Below are positions 47,728 to 55,954 of a DNA stretch of 64,000 nucleotides, piece by piece. How positions within the stretch are numbered: the first letter of the stretch is position 1; each line of letters opens with the position of its first letter. The notes below the pieces were generated by a model, which worked only from the letters and a program-made list of their open reading frames with translations, had not been told where the DNA came from and made no database searches. Both the position numbers and the translations under genes were made by a program. The stretch comes from Thermoplasmata archaeon (GTDB lineage: Archaea; Thermoplasmatota; Thermoplasmata; Lutacidiplasmatales; UBA184), in the NCBI GenBank assembly GCA_021802125.1, contig JAKAAX010000002.1, positions 124,001 through 188,000 on the forward strand, read 5' to 3'.

Positions 47728-48873
47728 TCAGGCCCCTCTTCCTTCGAGCCAGGCCGCGGTCTGCCCCGTGATGACCTTCCTGACCTTGCGCAGGTCCGAG
47801 AGGTCGCGGGCCCCGGTCAGGAACATCGCGGTCCGCAGCTCCTCCTCGAAGTATCGGAGCTCCTCGAGCGTCTCCTCGTAGCTCGACGCGGCGGCCCGCA
47901 AGATGCCCCCGGCAAAGCCCACGGCGGTCGCCCCCAGGGAGATGGCCCGCGCCGCATCGAGGCCCGAGCGCACTCCTCCGCTCGCGATGACGGGGAGCTT
48001 CAGGGGCGCGACCTCCACCAGGCTCACGGGAGCGGGGATCCCCCAGTCCCAGAAGGTGCGCCCGAGCCGGATCTGCCGCTTCGCGCCCTGCTTCACGGCG
48101 CGGTGGTACTCGACCGCGGCGAAGGAGGTCCCTCCGCGCCCGCTCACGTCGAAGGCCTTCACGCCGGCCCCCTTCAGTCGGGTCGCAGCCTCTCGGCTGA
48201 TCCCGGCTCCGGTCTCCTTGGCGAGGACGGGGAACTTCTTGGCGAGCCTGCCGATCTGGGCGAGGCAGCCCTTCGCGTTCCGGTCCCCCTCCGGTTGGAT
48301 CCGTTCCTGCAGGGGATTGAGGTGGATCGCGAGCACGTCCGCCCCGATCAACTCCATCGCTCTCCGGGTCTCCTCCTCTCCGACGACCTTCCCCCCGTCC
48401 GGTTGCGGGATGATCTGCGGAGCCCCGATGTTGGCGAACTTGAGCGGGACGGGGTAGTCGCGGGCGCACGAGTAGCTCTCGGGGAAGGCGCCCTTCACGA
48501 TCGCGGCGCGCTCGCTCCCCACCCCGAAAGCGATCCCGACCTCGGCGGCCGCGCGAGCCAGGTTCCGGTTGATGAAGGTCGCTCCCGGATAGCCACCGGT
48601 CATGCCGGTGATGACCAGGGGCAGGCGAAGCTCCTTCCCCAGGAGCTTGACCCGGGTGTCGATCTCGTCGTAGTCCACCTCCGGGAGGGAGTTGTGGACG
48701 AGCTGGACGTCCCCCCAGAACTTGTAGGAGCTCTCGACGTCCTCCTGGTTGAGGACGATCTGGACGTGCTCCGCCTTCCGGTGGGTCACCACGTCGCGCT
48801 CGAACTGCGCCTGCTCAGAGAGCGGCGACGCGGGGTCGGTCCCCGTCGAGGAGGGGGCCTGCCCACGTGCCAT
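47728..48873 (-). CDS. fni: Type 2 isopentenyl-diphosphate delta-isomerase
   Basis: 381 residues from ATG 48873 (a longer start at 48912 is possible). FMN-binding features: ITGMTGGYPGATFINRNLA, SGRGGTSFAAVEYHR, ASGGVRSGLDAARAIS and GATAVGFAGGILRAA; the conserved HxKxEH-type opening is at THRKAEHVQIVLN. It interconverts IPP and DMAPP for archaeal lipid synthesis using FMN/NADPH. A TATA-like CTAATAAG at 48924-48931 inside ipk predicts a TSS near 48902, which favours the later start. Overlaps the ipk 3' end by 59 bases. Confidence 0.92.
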   Translation of the reverse strand: MARGQAPSSTGTDPASPLSEQAQFERDVVTHRKAEHVQIVLNQEDVESSYKFWGDVQLVHNSLPEVDYDEIDTRVKLLGKELRLPLVITGMTGGYPGATFINRNLARAAAEVGIAFGVGSERAAIVKGAFPESYSCARDYPVPLKFANIGAPQIIPQPDGGKVVGEEETRRAMELIGADVLAIHLNPLQERIQPEGDRNAKGCLAQIGRLAKKFPVLAKETGAGISREAATRLKGAGVKAFDVSGRGGTSFAAVEYHRAVKQGAKRQIRLGRTFWDWGIPAPVSLVEVAPLKLPVIASGGVRSGLDAARAISLGATAVGFAGGILRAAASSYEETLEELRYFEEELRTAMFLTGARDLSDLRKVRKVITGQTAAWLEGRGA

Positions 48874-49648
48874 GAACGTCCCCACCTCGGATCGCACGAG
48901 AGAGGGCTCCATGCGAGAGGCCGCTAATAAGACCTGCGCGGGAGCCTCCTGCGGCGATCGCCAGCATCGCCTCCACCTTCCCGCGGATGCCCCCCGTCAC
49001 GTCCGGTCGGTCCGGGGCGGGGACGAGCGAGGGCGGCATCGAGCTCCCGAGCTCGCCCAGCACCTCCCGCTTCCCGTCCGGACGCCGCACGAGGACGCCA
49101 GGAACGTCGCTCACGAAGACCACCCGGGGGGCGGGAAGGTCGCGCGCCAGGTGGACGGCGAGCGTGTCGCCCGAGAGGATGGAGGAGCCCCAGGAGGTGT
49201 CCCGTACGACGTCCCCGAAGGTCACGGGCACGCCCCCGGCCAGCAGCACCTCCTGGAACGGTTCGACGTCGAAGGCCACCAGCTTTCCCTCGTGGTTCGT
49301 CAGCGCGGGGAAGGGCGGGACGGAGCGCGCCGGGAGGCCCGCGTCCAGGAGGGACCGCAGGACCGCCATGTGCAGCCGACGGACCCCGTAAGCGGTCAAC
49401 GCCGCCCCCCTCTCCCGGTTCGCGCGTCCGGGGGGAGGCCGGGCGAGCCCCCAGGCCTTCGCCAGGGGATGCGCGAAGGAGCCGGCGCCGTGGATCAGGA
49501 CCAGCGGGCGCTTCCCCCCCTCCCATCCCTGGGAGATCTCCCGGGCGAGACGGTCGAGGACCTTCGGGCGGAGGTGGTAGTCCTCGCTCTTCCGGGTGAC
49601 GATGCTCCCGCCCAGCTTGACCACGGTCAGGTGCGATGAGGTCTGCAT
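48815..49648 (-). CDS. ipk: Isopentenyl phosphate kinase
   Basis: 277 residues of the amino-acid-kinase fold: VVKLGGSIVTRK, IHGAGSFAHPLAKAWGL with the IPK His, LSGDTLAVHLARDLP, VFVSDVPGVLV, and VTGGIRGKVEAMLAIA. It phosphorylates isopentenyl phosphate to IPP in the alternative archaeal mevalonate pathway. Immediately upstream of fni, giving the last two steps in one locus. Its 3' end also includes the fni promoter. No phosphomevalonate decarboxylase or mevalonate-3-kinase is in this window. Confidence 0.9.
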   Translation of the reverse strand: MQTSSHLTVVKLGGSIVTRKSEDYHLRPKVLDRLAREISQGWEGGKRPLVLIHGAGSFAHPLAKAWGLARPPPGRANRERGAALTAYGVRRLHMAVLRSLLDAGLPARSVPPFPALTNHEGKLVAFDVEPFQEVLLAGGVPVTFGDVVRDTSWGSSILSGDTLAVHLARDLPAPRVVFVSDVPGVLVRRPDGKREVLGELGSSMPPSLVPAPDRPDVTGGIRGKVEAMLAIAAGGSRAGLISGLSHGALSRAIRGGDVHGTWAGPLLDGDRPRVAAL

Positions 49649-49674
49649 GCTCGGTCCCCTCCCCTCTCCCGTCC

Positions 49675-51516
49675 CTACATCCGCTCGAGGGCGTCGACCC
49701 CGATGACGCCGAGGGTGTTGGCAAGGACCTGGCGAGTCGCGGAGACGAGGGCGAGCCGGAACGCCCGGACCTCCGGTTCGCTGTTCAGGACCCGGAGCTC
49801 CTGATAGAACTCGTTCAGCCGCTCGGCCACCTCGTGGCCGTAGAGCGCGAGCAGATGGACGGACCGCCCCTCCGCGACCTTCTCGATGAGGGAGGGGAAC
49901 TGGCTCAGCGCGCGGACGAGCGCGATCTCCTTCGGATGGGGCGGCTGAGGGATGTCCGCCCTCGCGGGAGGAGAAGGCTCGAGGCGCGGGCCGGTGTCGG
50001 AGCCGGCCGCCTTGCGCAGGAGGCTCGCGGCCCGAGCGTGCGCGTACTGGACGAACGGGGCGCTCTTCCCCTCGAAGGAGAGGGCCTCCTCCCAGCGGAA
50101 GACGATGGGCTTTTCCGGCTGCACGCGGAGGACGTGGAACCGCACGGCTCCCGATCCCACGCTCTCGGCGATCCGCTCGACCTCCTCGGTGGAGAGGTCC
50201 TCCCGCCGCTTCTTGACCTCGGCGACGGCCCTCTCGTGCGCCTCGTCGAGGACGTCGTCGAGGTTCACGACCCGTCCTCCCCGCGTCGTCATCCGTCCCT
50301 CGGGGAGGTTGATGAAGCCGTAGGTGAGCACCTCGGGCCTCCGCATCTCTCCGGCGGCGTCCAGGAGCGCGGCGATCCCCCGCGCGTGGAGCTTGTGGTC
50401 CTCCCCGAGGATGTCGATGACCCGGTCGAAGCGCGAGAACTTCTGCAGATGGTAGGCCACGTCACGCGCCGGGTAGAGGAAGGTCCCGTCCGACCGGGCG
50501 AAGTAGACCCAAGGGGACTCCTTGGGCAATCCCATGTCGGAGGCCTCCACGGCCTCCGCTCCGTCCTCGGTCCGGTGGTACCGGGGGGAGGTGCGGACCT
50601 TCTCGGCCACCCGTTCGACGGAGCCGTCGAAGAGGAAGTCCGACTCCCAGACGAACTCGTCGAAGGAGGCGTTCATCCGGCGGAGCGAGGCGAGGATGGC
50701 TCCCAGGATCTCCTGCGGGATCCGGCGGTACTCCTCCTTCGGCAGCTTCCCGCTCTCCATGTTCTCGGAGAGCTCGGCCAGGGAGCGCGCGGCCTCCGGG
50801 TGCTCCTTGACGTAGGCGGCCGTGGGAGGGTACGCGCGGCCGTACCAGTGGTCCGCCTTGACGTCGGGAGGCCGCTTCCCGTCGGGGGGCAGCTTGGCCG
50901 CCTCGCGGACCTCGGGGGGCCAGGCCTCGACGGGGGTCGTCCAGATCCAGACCAGCATCGCGGCCTGGCGTCCGACGTCGTCGACGTAGAACTGGGAGGT
51001 CACGCTCCATCCCGCCATCTTCAGGACGCGCACCAGGGTGTCCCCGATCACGGTGTTCCGCGACCGGCCGATGTGGAGCGGGCCGGTGGGGTTCGCGCTG
51101 GTGTGCTCGACGCACACCCGCTCCGGGCGCGGGTTCCCCTGCCCGAAGCGCTCCTTGCGGGTGAGCACGGAGGCGAGGGTCCGCTCGGCGAACAGGCGGG
51201 GCTCGATCTGGAAGTTCACGAACCCGCCTTCGGCCTGGACCTGGGTGAACTCCGGGACGGCTGGGATCGCCTTCGCGACCTCGAGAGCGAGCTCGTCCGG
51301 GCGCAGTCCCAGCGGCTTGGCGATGCGGAACATCGCCATGGCGAGGTCCGCGTGCCCTTCCGGCCCCGGCTCCACCGCCCGGAGCACCTCCTCGCGGGTG
51401 CCCTTCCAGCCCCTGGCGGCGAGCGGGTCGTAGAGGAGCCCCGCCGCCCGCTCACGGACATCCTTCCACGGGTCGCCGGAGATGGGTGACCCTGGGTCCG
51501 CCTCTATGCCGGGCAT
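49675..51516 (-). CDS. argS: Arginyl-tRNA synthetase
   Basis: 613 residues. The N-terminal tRNA-binding domain is at ~25-130, the class I signature HTSANPTGPLHIGRSRN has HIGR instead of HIGH, and EGRMTTRGG stands at the KMSKS position. ILGEDHKLHARGIAALL is the Rossmann region, and the anticodon-binding DALR-type domain is the C-terminal third. It charges tRNA-Arg. TATA 51545-51550 places the TSS ~5 bases before ATG 51516. It leads the argS-ipk-fni-elp3 string. The first ~15 residues are a Pro/Ser/Asp-rich extension. Confidence 0.95.
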   Translation of the reverse strand: MPGIEADPGSPISGDPWKDVRERAAGLLYDPLAARGWKGTREEVLRAVEPGPEGHADLAMAMFRIAKPLGLRPDELALEVAKAIPAVPEFTQVQAEGGFVNFQIEPRLFAERTLASVLTRKERFGQGNPRPERVCVEHTSANPTGPLHIGRSRNTVIGDTLVRVLKMAGWSVTSQFYVDDVGRQAAMLVWIWTTPVEAWPPEVREAAKLPPDGKRPPDVKADHWYGRAYPPTAAYVKEHPEAARSLAELSENMESGKLPKEEYRRIPQEILGAILASLRRMNASFDEFVWESDFLFDGSVERVAEKVRTSPRYHRTEDGAEAVEASDMGLPKESPWVYFARSDGTFLYPARDVAYHLQKFSRFDRVIDILGEDHKLHARGIAALLDAAGEMRRPEVLTYGFINLPEGRMTTRGGRVVNLDDVLDEAHERAVAEVKKRREDLSTEEVERIAESVGSGAVRFHVLRVQPEKPIVFRWEEALSFEGKSAPFVQYAHARAASLLRKAAGSDTGPRLEPSPPARADIPQPPHPKEIALVRALSQFPSLIEKVAEGRSVHLLALYGHEVAERLNEFYQELRVLNSEPEVRAFRLALVSATRQVLANTLGVIGVDALERM

Positions 51517-51542
51517 GATGGAAACGTCAAGAGAACGGGCCC

Positions 51543-51550
51543 TTCATAAG
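51543..51550 (-). promoter_or_regulatory. TATA box of argS
   Basis: TTCATAAG on the plus strand (CTTATGAA on the minus), ~26 bases before a TSS at ~51521. Confidence 0.55.
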
Positions 51551-51552
51551 AG

Positions 51553-52452
51553 GTGGTGTCGGAAGTCCTGCTGGTCCGCTACGGAGAGCTCGCGCTCAAG
51601 TCCCCCCCCGTTCGACGCGAGTTCGAGAACCGCCTGAAGCACAACCTCCTCGAGGGGTTCCTGCGCGAGCAGCGCCAGTGCACGCTCTCGGGCGACCACG
51701 GGCACCTCTACGTCCAGACCGCCGATGCCCAGGCCGCGATCCCGATCGTCCGGCGCACCTTCGGGGTGGTCTCCGTGAGCGCGGCCAAGGTGGTCAGCTC
51801 CGACCTTCCGACGATCCTCTCTGCGGTGGTCGAGGCCGCGGACCCGATGCTCCGCCCAGGCACGCGCTTCGCCGTGCGGGGCCGCCGGACCGGCACCCAT
51901 CCGTTCACGAGCCAGAGCCTCGGCGCCTCCGCCGGGGCCGCGATCCTCGAGAAGTTCGCGGACCGCGGCCTGAAGGTCGACCTCACCAACCCTGAGGTCG
52001 AGCTGCACGTGGAGGTCCGGGGGCCCCGGACCTACCTGTACGCGGCCCGGAGCGCCGGTCCCGGAGGGCTGCCGCTGGGCGTCGGCGGAAAGGTGGGAGC
52101 TCACGTGAACAGCCTGCGGGGAGCGCTCGGAGCGTTCCTCCTGATGAAGCGGGGTTGCAGGGTCTTCCCCGTCTGCGAGGGGGAAGGCCGAGAGCTGACC
52201 GAGCGGTTCCTCTGCGCCTTCGACCCCAGGATACGCCTGGACCCGGTCGAGGGGCGCGAGCAGGCCTGGGGCACGCTCAAGGAGCGCGCGACGGAGGGAG
52301 GGTGGGACGGGGTGGTCCTCGACCTCGGGGTGGAGGACTATCCGGAGGCCCGGACGTTCTTCGGGGAAACGGTCATCTTCTCGCCAACGGTGGGGCTCTC
52401 CGACGTGGAGGTCGCTCGACGATGGTCCGACGCGGTCGCGCTGCTCCAGTGA
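51553..52452 (+). CDS. thiI: ThiI-like protein with NFLD and THUMP domains but a lost PP-loop
   Basis: 299 residues. The N-terminal ferredoxin-like domain begins VSEVLLVRYGELALKSPP. The THUMP domain (~85-170) includes RFAVRGRRTGTHPFTSQSLGAS. ThiI then has GPGGLPxGxGGKV followed by the adenylation PP-loop SGGxDSPVA. Here GLPLGVGGKVGAHVNSLRGALGAFLLMKRGCRVFPV lacks SGG and DS, so the tRNA-adenylating activity should be lost; the LMKRGCRV segment after it is typical of the family. No rhodanese domain follows. It may still bind tRNA via THUMP. GTG 51553 start; no clear TATA. Confidence 0.75.
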   Translation: MVSEVLLVRYGELALKSPPVRREFENRLKHNLLEGFLREQRQCTLSGDHGHLYVQTADAQAAIPIVRRTFGVVSVSAAKVVSSDLPTILSAVVEAADPMLRPGTRFAVRGRRTGTHPFTSQSLGASAGAAILEKFADRGLKVDLTNPEVELHVEVRGPRTYLYAARSAGPGGLPLGVGGKVGAHVNSLRGALGAFLLMKRGCRVFPVCEGEGRELTERFLCAFDPRIRLDPVEGREQAWGTLKERATEGGWDGVVLDLGVEDYPEARTFFGETVIFSPTVGLSDVEVARRWSDAVALLQ

Positions 52453-52787
52453 CCCCTCCAAGCTCGTCCCAGCGCAGGCTGGACGAGGCGTTCGGGGAGC
52501 ACGACGAGGCCCGAGAGGAGTCGGAGTACCGGGACCTGAGAGAGTCCCGCGCCTCGCACGCCCCGCTTCCCTACGAGGAGCGCGTGGCCGCCTGGGTGCG
52601 CGAACGGGAGGAGGCGATCCGTCGCCTCGGTGCGCTGGAGGCGCGCGCTCCTTCCTCCAACGCCCCGCCGGCTTCGACCGCTTCCGCGCCCGGGCCCGCG
52701 CCTACGGCCTCCGCATCCCCCGCACAGGCCGCACCGCCCCCACCGAAGAAGGAGGGCGGCGACCCCTCCGGCTCGGACAAGACTTAA
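52449..52787 (+). CDS. Small acidic/Pro-rich protein coupled to the ThiI-like gene
   Basis: 112 residues, start GTG 52449 overlapping the ThiI-like stop (GTGA). A helical, charged N-terminal half (LDEAFGEHDEAREESEYRDL, EERVAAWVREREEAIRRLGAL) precedes a low-complexity Ala/Pro/Ser tail. No known family. Coupled translation suggests a partner or regulator of the upstream protein; that is inferred. Its stop codon overlaps the rpl18a promoter. Confidence 0.6.
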   Translation: MTPPSSSQRRLDEAFGEHDEAREESEYRDLRESRASHAPLPYEERVAAWVREREEAIRRLGALEARAPSSNAPPASTASAPGPAPTASASPAQAAPPPPKKEGGDPSGSDKT

Positions 52788-52789
52788 GA
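52782..52789 (+). promoter_or_regulatory. TATA box of the rpl18a-pfdA-ftsY operon
   Basis: ACTTAAGA, overlapping the upstream stop codon (TAA 52785-52787); predicted TSS near 52812, before a GGAGG at 52813-52817 and TTG 52825. Confidence 0.5.
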
Positions 52790-52824
52790 ACCCCTCCCGG
52801 GTGGCGCGCGCTGGAGGCACCACG

Positions 52825-53016
52825 TTGCCCAACTGGGCGGTTCGTGGCTCCTATCTGGCGCGACGGGACACCTGGCAGCGCTTCACCAAGGTCCGAGACG
52901 CCCCGAACGCGGAGAAGGCGAAAGAGATCGTCTTCTCCGAACTCGGGGGCTCGCACCGGGTGGCGCGCCGCTGGGTCCGTATCGACAGCGTGGAGCCCAC
53001 TAAGGAGGTCGCTTGA
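52825..53016 (+). CDS. rpl18a: Ribosomal protein L18a/LX (eL20)
   Basis: 63 residues from TTG 52825, with GGAGG seven bases upstream. NWAVRGSYLARRDTWQRFTK and FSELGGSHRVARRWVRI are the family's conserved core. Archaeal L18a (LX) is ~60-75 residues, so the length fits. It sits in the large subunit near the GTPase centre. The stop overlaps pfdA's TTG (TTGA). The order rpl18a-pfdA-ftsY is conserved across many archaea. Confidence 0.92.
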   Translation: MPNWAVRGSYLARRDTWQRFTKVRDAPNAEKAKEIVFSELGGSHRVARRWVRIDSVEPTKEVA

Positions 53017-53567
53017 TCCCCCCTACTGAGGGGGATGCCGACCAGGAGGGCTCTCCTGAGGCGGCGGCCGAGCTCCAGGCCTCGGTCCAGCGCGACATGG
53101 CCCGACTCGAGGCGTACCGGGACCAGCTCACGGCCCTCGTCCGCGAGCAGGAGCTCCTGAGGATCTCGCTCGAGTCCCATGCCCGAGCACGCCAGACGCT
53201 CGAGGAATTCGAGAAGTTCCAGAAGGACCGGGAGCTGCTCGTCCCCGTCGGGGCCGAGACCTTCATCCAGGCCACGCCGCGGTCCACCGAGAAGGTGCTT
53301 CTCGGCATCGGGCACGGCATCGTGGTCGAACTGGACCGCCCCAAGGCCCTGGAGATCCTCGGGCGAAGGAACGACGAGCTGCAGAAGGGCGAGCACAGCC
53401 TGAACCAGCAGCTCCGTCGGATCGAGATCGAGGCCGCTCAGGTCCAGTCCCGCCTCCAAGCGTTCTACCAGCAGGCGCAGATGGCCCAGGGCGGGCCCAA
53501 TCCCCCTGCCTCGAACTCCGCCCCTCTCTCCGGCGGCGGCAGGAAGACCGGTCCGCGGTCGACCTGA
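53013..53567 (+). CDS. pfdA: Prefoldin alpha subunit
   Basis: 184 residues, start TTG 53013 inside the rpl18a stop. Two long coiled-coil helices flank a short beta hairpin: the N-terminal helix (~18-90, with LEAYRDQLTALVREQELLR), the hairpin region VPVGAETFIQATPRSTEKVLLGIGHGIVVEL, and the C-terminal helix from KALEILGRRNDELQKG. Prefoldin hands unfolded proteins to the thermosome. An ~30-residue low-complexity tail after the C-terminal helix (QMAQGGPNPPASNSAP) is longer than usual. Confidence 0.92.
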   Translation: MIPPTEGDADQEGSPEAAAELQASVQRDMARLEAYRDQLTALVREQELLRISLESHARARQTLEEFEKFQKDRELLVPVGAETFIQATPRSTEKVLLGIGHGIVVELDRPKALEILGRRNDELQKGEHSLNQQLRRIEIEAAQVQSRLQAFYQQAQMAQGGPNPPASNSAPLSGGGRKTGPRST

Positions 53568-53584
53568 ACGCCCCGCTTCCCCTC

Positions 53585-54679
53585 ATGTGGGCCCGGCTCA
53601 AAGAGCGGCTCTTCGGCAGTGGCGAGGACCAGCAGGCGAAGCCCTCGGCGCCCTCAGAAACCCCCGCCAAGGGGCCCCGCGACGAGACCCCCGCACGGGT
53701 CGCTGGGAAGGCGCCTACGGCCGCCTCGTCCCCTTCCCCCGCGTCCAAGGCCCCCCATCGGGTGCTCCCCCCTCCCTCCCCGGAGGACGTGGAGGACTAC
53801 TTCACCGACGGCTTCGGGTTCCGGATCAAGGAGGCGAAGATCAACGACATCCTGAGGGAGCTCGAGATCGTCCTGCTCGAGTCGGACGTGGCGCTCGAGG
53901 TGGAGGAGCGGATCCGCCGCTCGGTGAGGAAGTACTTGGTGGACCAGAAGCTCCGGCTGGGACAGGACCCGGCCGAGGCGGTGGAGGCCGCGCTCAAGAG
54001 CGCCGTCAAGGGCGTCCTGGCCCAGCCGCCGCTCGACCTGGAGAAGAAGATCCGGGAGTCGCCGAAGCCCTTCGTCATCCTGTTCATCGGCGTGAACGGA
54101 AGCGGCAAGACGACCTCGATCGCGAAGCTCGCGGACTGGCTGCGGAAGCGGGGGCTGGGCGTGGTCCTGGCGGCGGGGGACACCTTCCGCGCGGGCGCCA
54201 TCGAGCAGATCGCGATCCACGCCGAGAGGCTCGGCGTGAAGGTCGTGCGTCAGGGCGAGGGCTCGGACCCGGCGGCGGTCGCCTTCGACGCGGTCCAGCA
54301 CGCGAAGAGCAAGGGGCTCGACGTCGTCCTCGTCGACACCGCCGGTCGCCAGCACACGAACACGAACCTCATCGAGGAGGCCAAGAAGATCCGACGCGTC
54401 GTCCAGCCCCAACTGACCATCTTCGTGGGCGACGCGCTGAACGGCAACGACATGGTCGAGCAGGCTCGGATGTTCCACCAGGAGCTCGGGTTCGACGGCG
54501 TGATGCTCACCAAGCTGGACACGGACACGAAGGGAGGCTCCGCGCTCTCGGTCACCTACGTCGTCCACCGGCCGATCCTCTTCGTGGGCGTCGGGCAGGG
54601 GTACGACGACCTGCGTCCCTTCGACGCGAACTGGATGGTCGACCGCCTCTTCTCCGACGCCGCGAGGGCTTCCAAATGA
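53585..54679 (+). CDS. ftsY: Signal recognition particle receptor FtsY
   Basis: 364 residues. An acidic/Pro-rich N-terminal stretch (~1-70) precedes the N domain (EAKINDILRELEIVLLESDVA) and the G domain: GVNGSGKTTSIAKLADWL, AGDTFRAGAIEQ, DTAGRQHTNTNL, and TKLDTDTKGG. It docks SRP-ribosome complexes to the Sec translocon at the membrane. It is third in the rpl18a-pfdA-ftsY operon, 18 bases after pfdA. Its stop overlaps trmJ (ATGA). Confidence 0.95.
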   Translation: MWARLKERLFGSGEDQQAKPSAPSETPAKGPRDETPARVAGKAPTAASSPSPASKAPHRVLPPPSPEDVEDYFTDGFGFRIKEAKINDILRELEIVLLESDVALEVEERIRRSVRKYLVDQKLRLGQDPAEAVEAALKSAVKGVLAQPPLDLEKKIRESPKPFVILFIGVNGSGKTTSIAKLADWLRKRGLGVVLAAGDTFRAGAIEQIAIHAERLGVKVVRQGEGSDPAAVAFDAVQHAKSKGLDVVLVDTAGRQHTNTNLIEEAKKIRRVVQPQLTIFVGDALNGNDMVEQARMFHQELGFDGVMLTKLDTDTKGGSALSVTYVVHRPILFVGVGQGYDDLRPFDANWMVDRLFSDAARASK

Positions 54680-55449
54680 AGGTCGAGCTCTCCGTGGTCC
54701 TCATCAGTCCGAAGGAGGACGGGAACGTGGGCGCCGTCGCACGGTGCATGCGGAACTTCGGGGTGAGCCGTCTCCTCCTCGTGGCCCCGCGCGCCCCTCT
54801 GGGGGCGGAGGCCCGCCGCCGCGCCATGGGGGGGCTCGAGATCCTGCGGAACGCCGAGGTCGTCCCCGACCTGGCCCACGCGCTCGTCGGACACGACCTG
54901 ATCGTGGGCACGAGCGACGTATCCTCCTCGAACCAGAACCGCTCCTATCCCCGGCGCGCGATGACCCCGCCGGAGTGGGGCAGCCTCCTGACGGGGCTCG
55001 AGGGCCGGGTGGCGCTCGTCCTGGGACCGGAGGACAACGGGCTATCCCGCGAGGAGCTCGAGCTCTGCGACATCCTGCTGAGCATCCCGGCGGACCGTGG
55101 GTTCCCGACCCTGAACCTCTCCCACGCCGCGGGGGTCCTCCTCTACGAGGCGTACAAGGCCCGCTCGCCCGCCTACGGTTCCCGGGAGCAGCCCGCCGTG
55201 GGGCGTGTCGCGTTGAACGGCCGGGAGAAGGAGATCTTCTACGAGCTCCTCGCCCGGTATCTGGTGGACATCAACTACCCCGTCCACAAGCGACGGGGTC
55301 TGGTGCTCCTCTTCCGGCGGGTCCTCGGACGGGCCACGCCGTCGCAGGAGGAGTTCAGCATGCTTCTGGGGTTCCTCAAACGGGCAATGTACCCCCGGAG
55401 GGAGAAATGGAAGGGCGCAACGCAGGTTGGCTCCGAGTGCGAGGCATAG
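54676..55449 (+). CDS. trmJ: SPOUT RNA 2'-O-methyltransferase (TrmJ-like)
   Basis: 257 residues, ATG 54676 within the ftsY stop (ATGA). The SPOUT core has ISPKEDGNVGAVARCMRNFG, LVLGPEDNGLSREELELCD and IPADRGFPTLNLSHAAGVLLYEA, i.e. the trefoil-knot SAM-binding site. A C-terminal helical region (EKEIFYELLARYLVDINY) is typical of TrmJ, which methylates the 2'-O of nucleoside 32 in tRNA. The family is clear; the exact substrate is not. The gene has joined a conserved operon. Confidence 0.85.
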   Translation: MKVELSVVLISPKEDGNVGAVARCMRNFGVSRLLLVAPRAPLGAEARRRAMGGLEILRNAEVVPDLAHALVGHDLIVGTSDVSSSNQNRSYPRRAMTPPEWGSLLTGLEGRVALVLGPEDNGLSREELELCDILLSIPADRGFPTLNLSHAAGVLLYEAYKARSPAYGSREQPAVGRVALNGREKEIFYELLARYLVDINYPVHKRRGLVLLFRRVLGRATPSQEEFSMLLGFLKRAMYPRREKWKGATQVGSECEA

Positions 55450-55922
55450 GACGAGAACGACTGGCTCGGTACGTCTCCGAGTTCCTGACCGGAGCGGGGT
55501 ACCGTGTGGAGGAGAGCGCCGACCTCCAGGGGGGCCAGCCGACGAGCCACCTGGTGGCGGACATCGCCCGCCCCAACCCTGCCGTCCCGTCCTCGTTCAA
55601 CCACCTCGAGTTCCGGACCTCCCCCACGGCGGCCGGCTCCGCCCTCGGGTGGGAGGAGCCGCGCGCTCTCGCCAACGACACGGAACGCTCCCGCGCCCTC
55701 CGGTTCGCGACAGAGCTCCTGAGCAACATCGAACAGCGGGTCGCTCTCGAGAGCCGGAGCCCCGGACGGGTCACGAAGGAGGGGACGCTGCCACCCCCGC
55801 TCGCTCCCGTCAAGACCGAGGGAACGACGCCTGGGGAGGCCCCGCCCACCTCGACCGGAGCCTCTTCAAGTCCTTCCCGGAGCGGTTCCCCGACCACCTC
55901 CGCGCCTTCCGAGAGCTTTTAA
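55407..55922 (+). CDS. Hypothetical protein overlapping trmJ
   Basis: 171 residues, ATG 55407, 43 bases inside trmJ in another frame; GGAGGG precedes it by a few bases. The N-terminal part is RVRGIGRERLARYVSEFLTGAGYRVEES and PTSHLVADIARPNP; the middle is FNHLEFRTSPTAAG. The last ~60 residues are Pro/Ser/Thr-rich and disordered. No family recognised. The overlap with trmJ plus the order trmJ-hypothetical-rpl15e suggests it is transcribed with trmJ, while rpl15e has its own promoter. Confidence 0.55.
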   Translation: MEGRNAGWLRVRGIGRERLARYVSEFLTGAGYRVEESADLQGGQPTSHLVADIARPNPAVPSSFNHLEFRTSPTAAGSALGWEEPRALANDTERSRALRFATELLSNIEQRVALESRSPGRVTKEGTLPPPLAPVKTEGTTPGEAPPTSTGASSSPSRSGSPTTSAPSESF

Positions 55923-55924
55923 AC
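55916..55924 (+). promoter_or_regulatory. TATA box of rpl15e
   Basis: CTTTTAAAC overlapping the upstream stop codon (TAA 55920-55922); predicted TSS near 55946, nine bases before ATG 55955. Confidence 0.55.
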
Positions 55925-55954
55925 AGAACGATATTGGCCCCGCCGCCCCTCGAT

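Noticed and set aside
49636..51489. A 617-residue plus-strand frame
   Set aside because: Antisense to argS, which has its class I signature and correct length.
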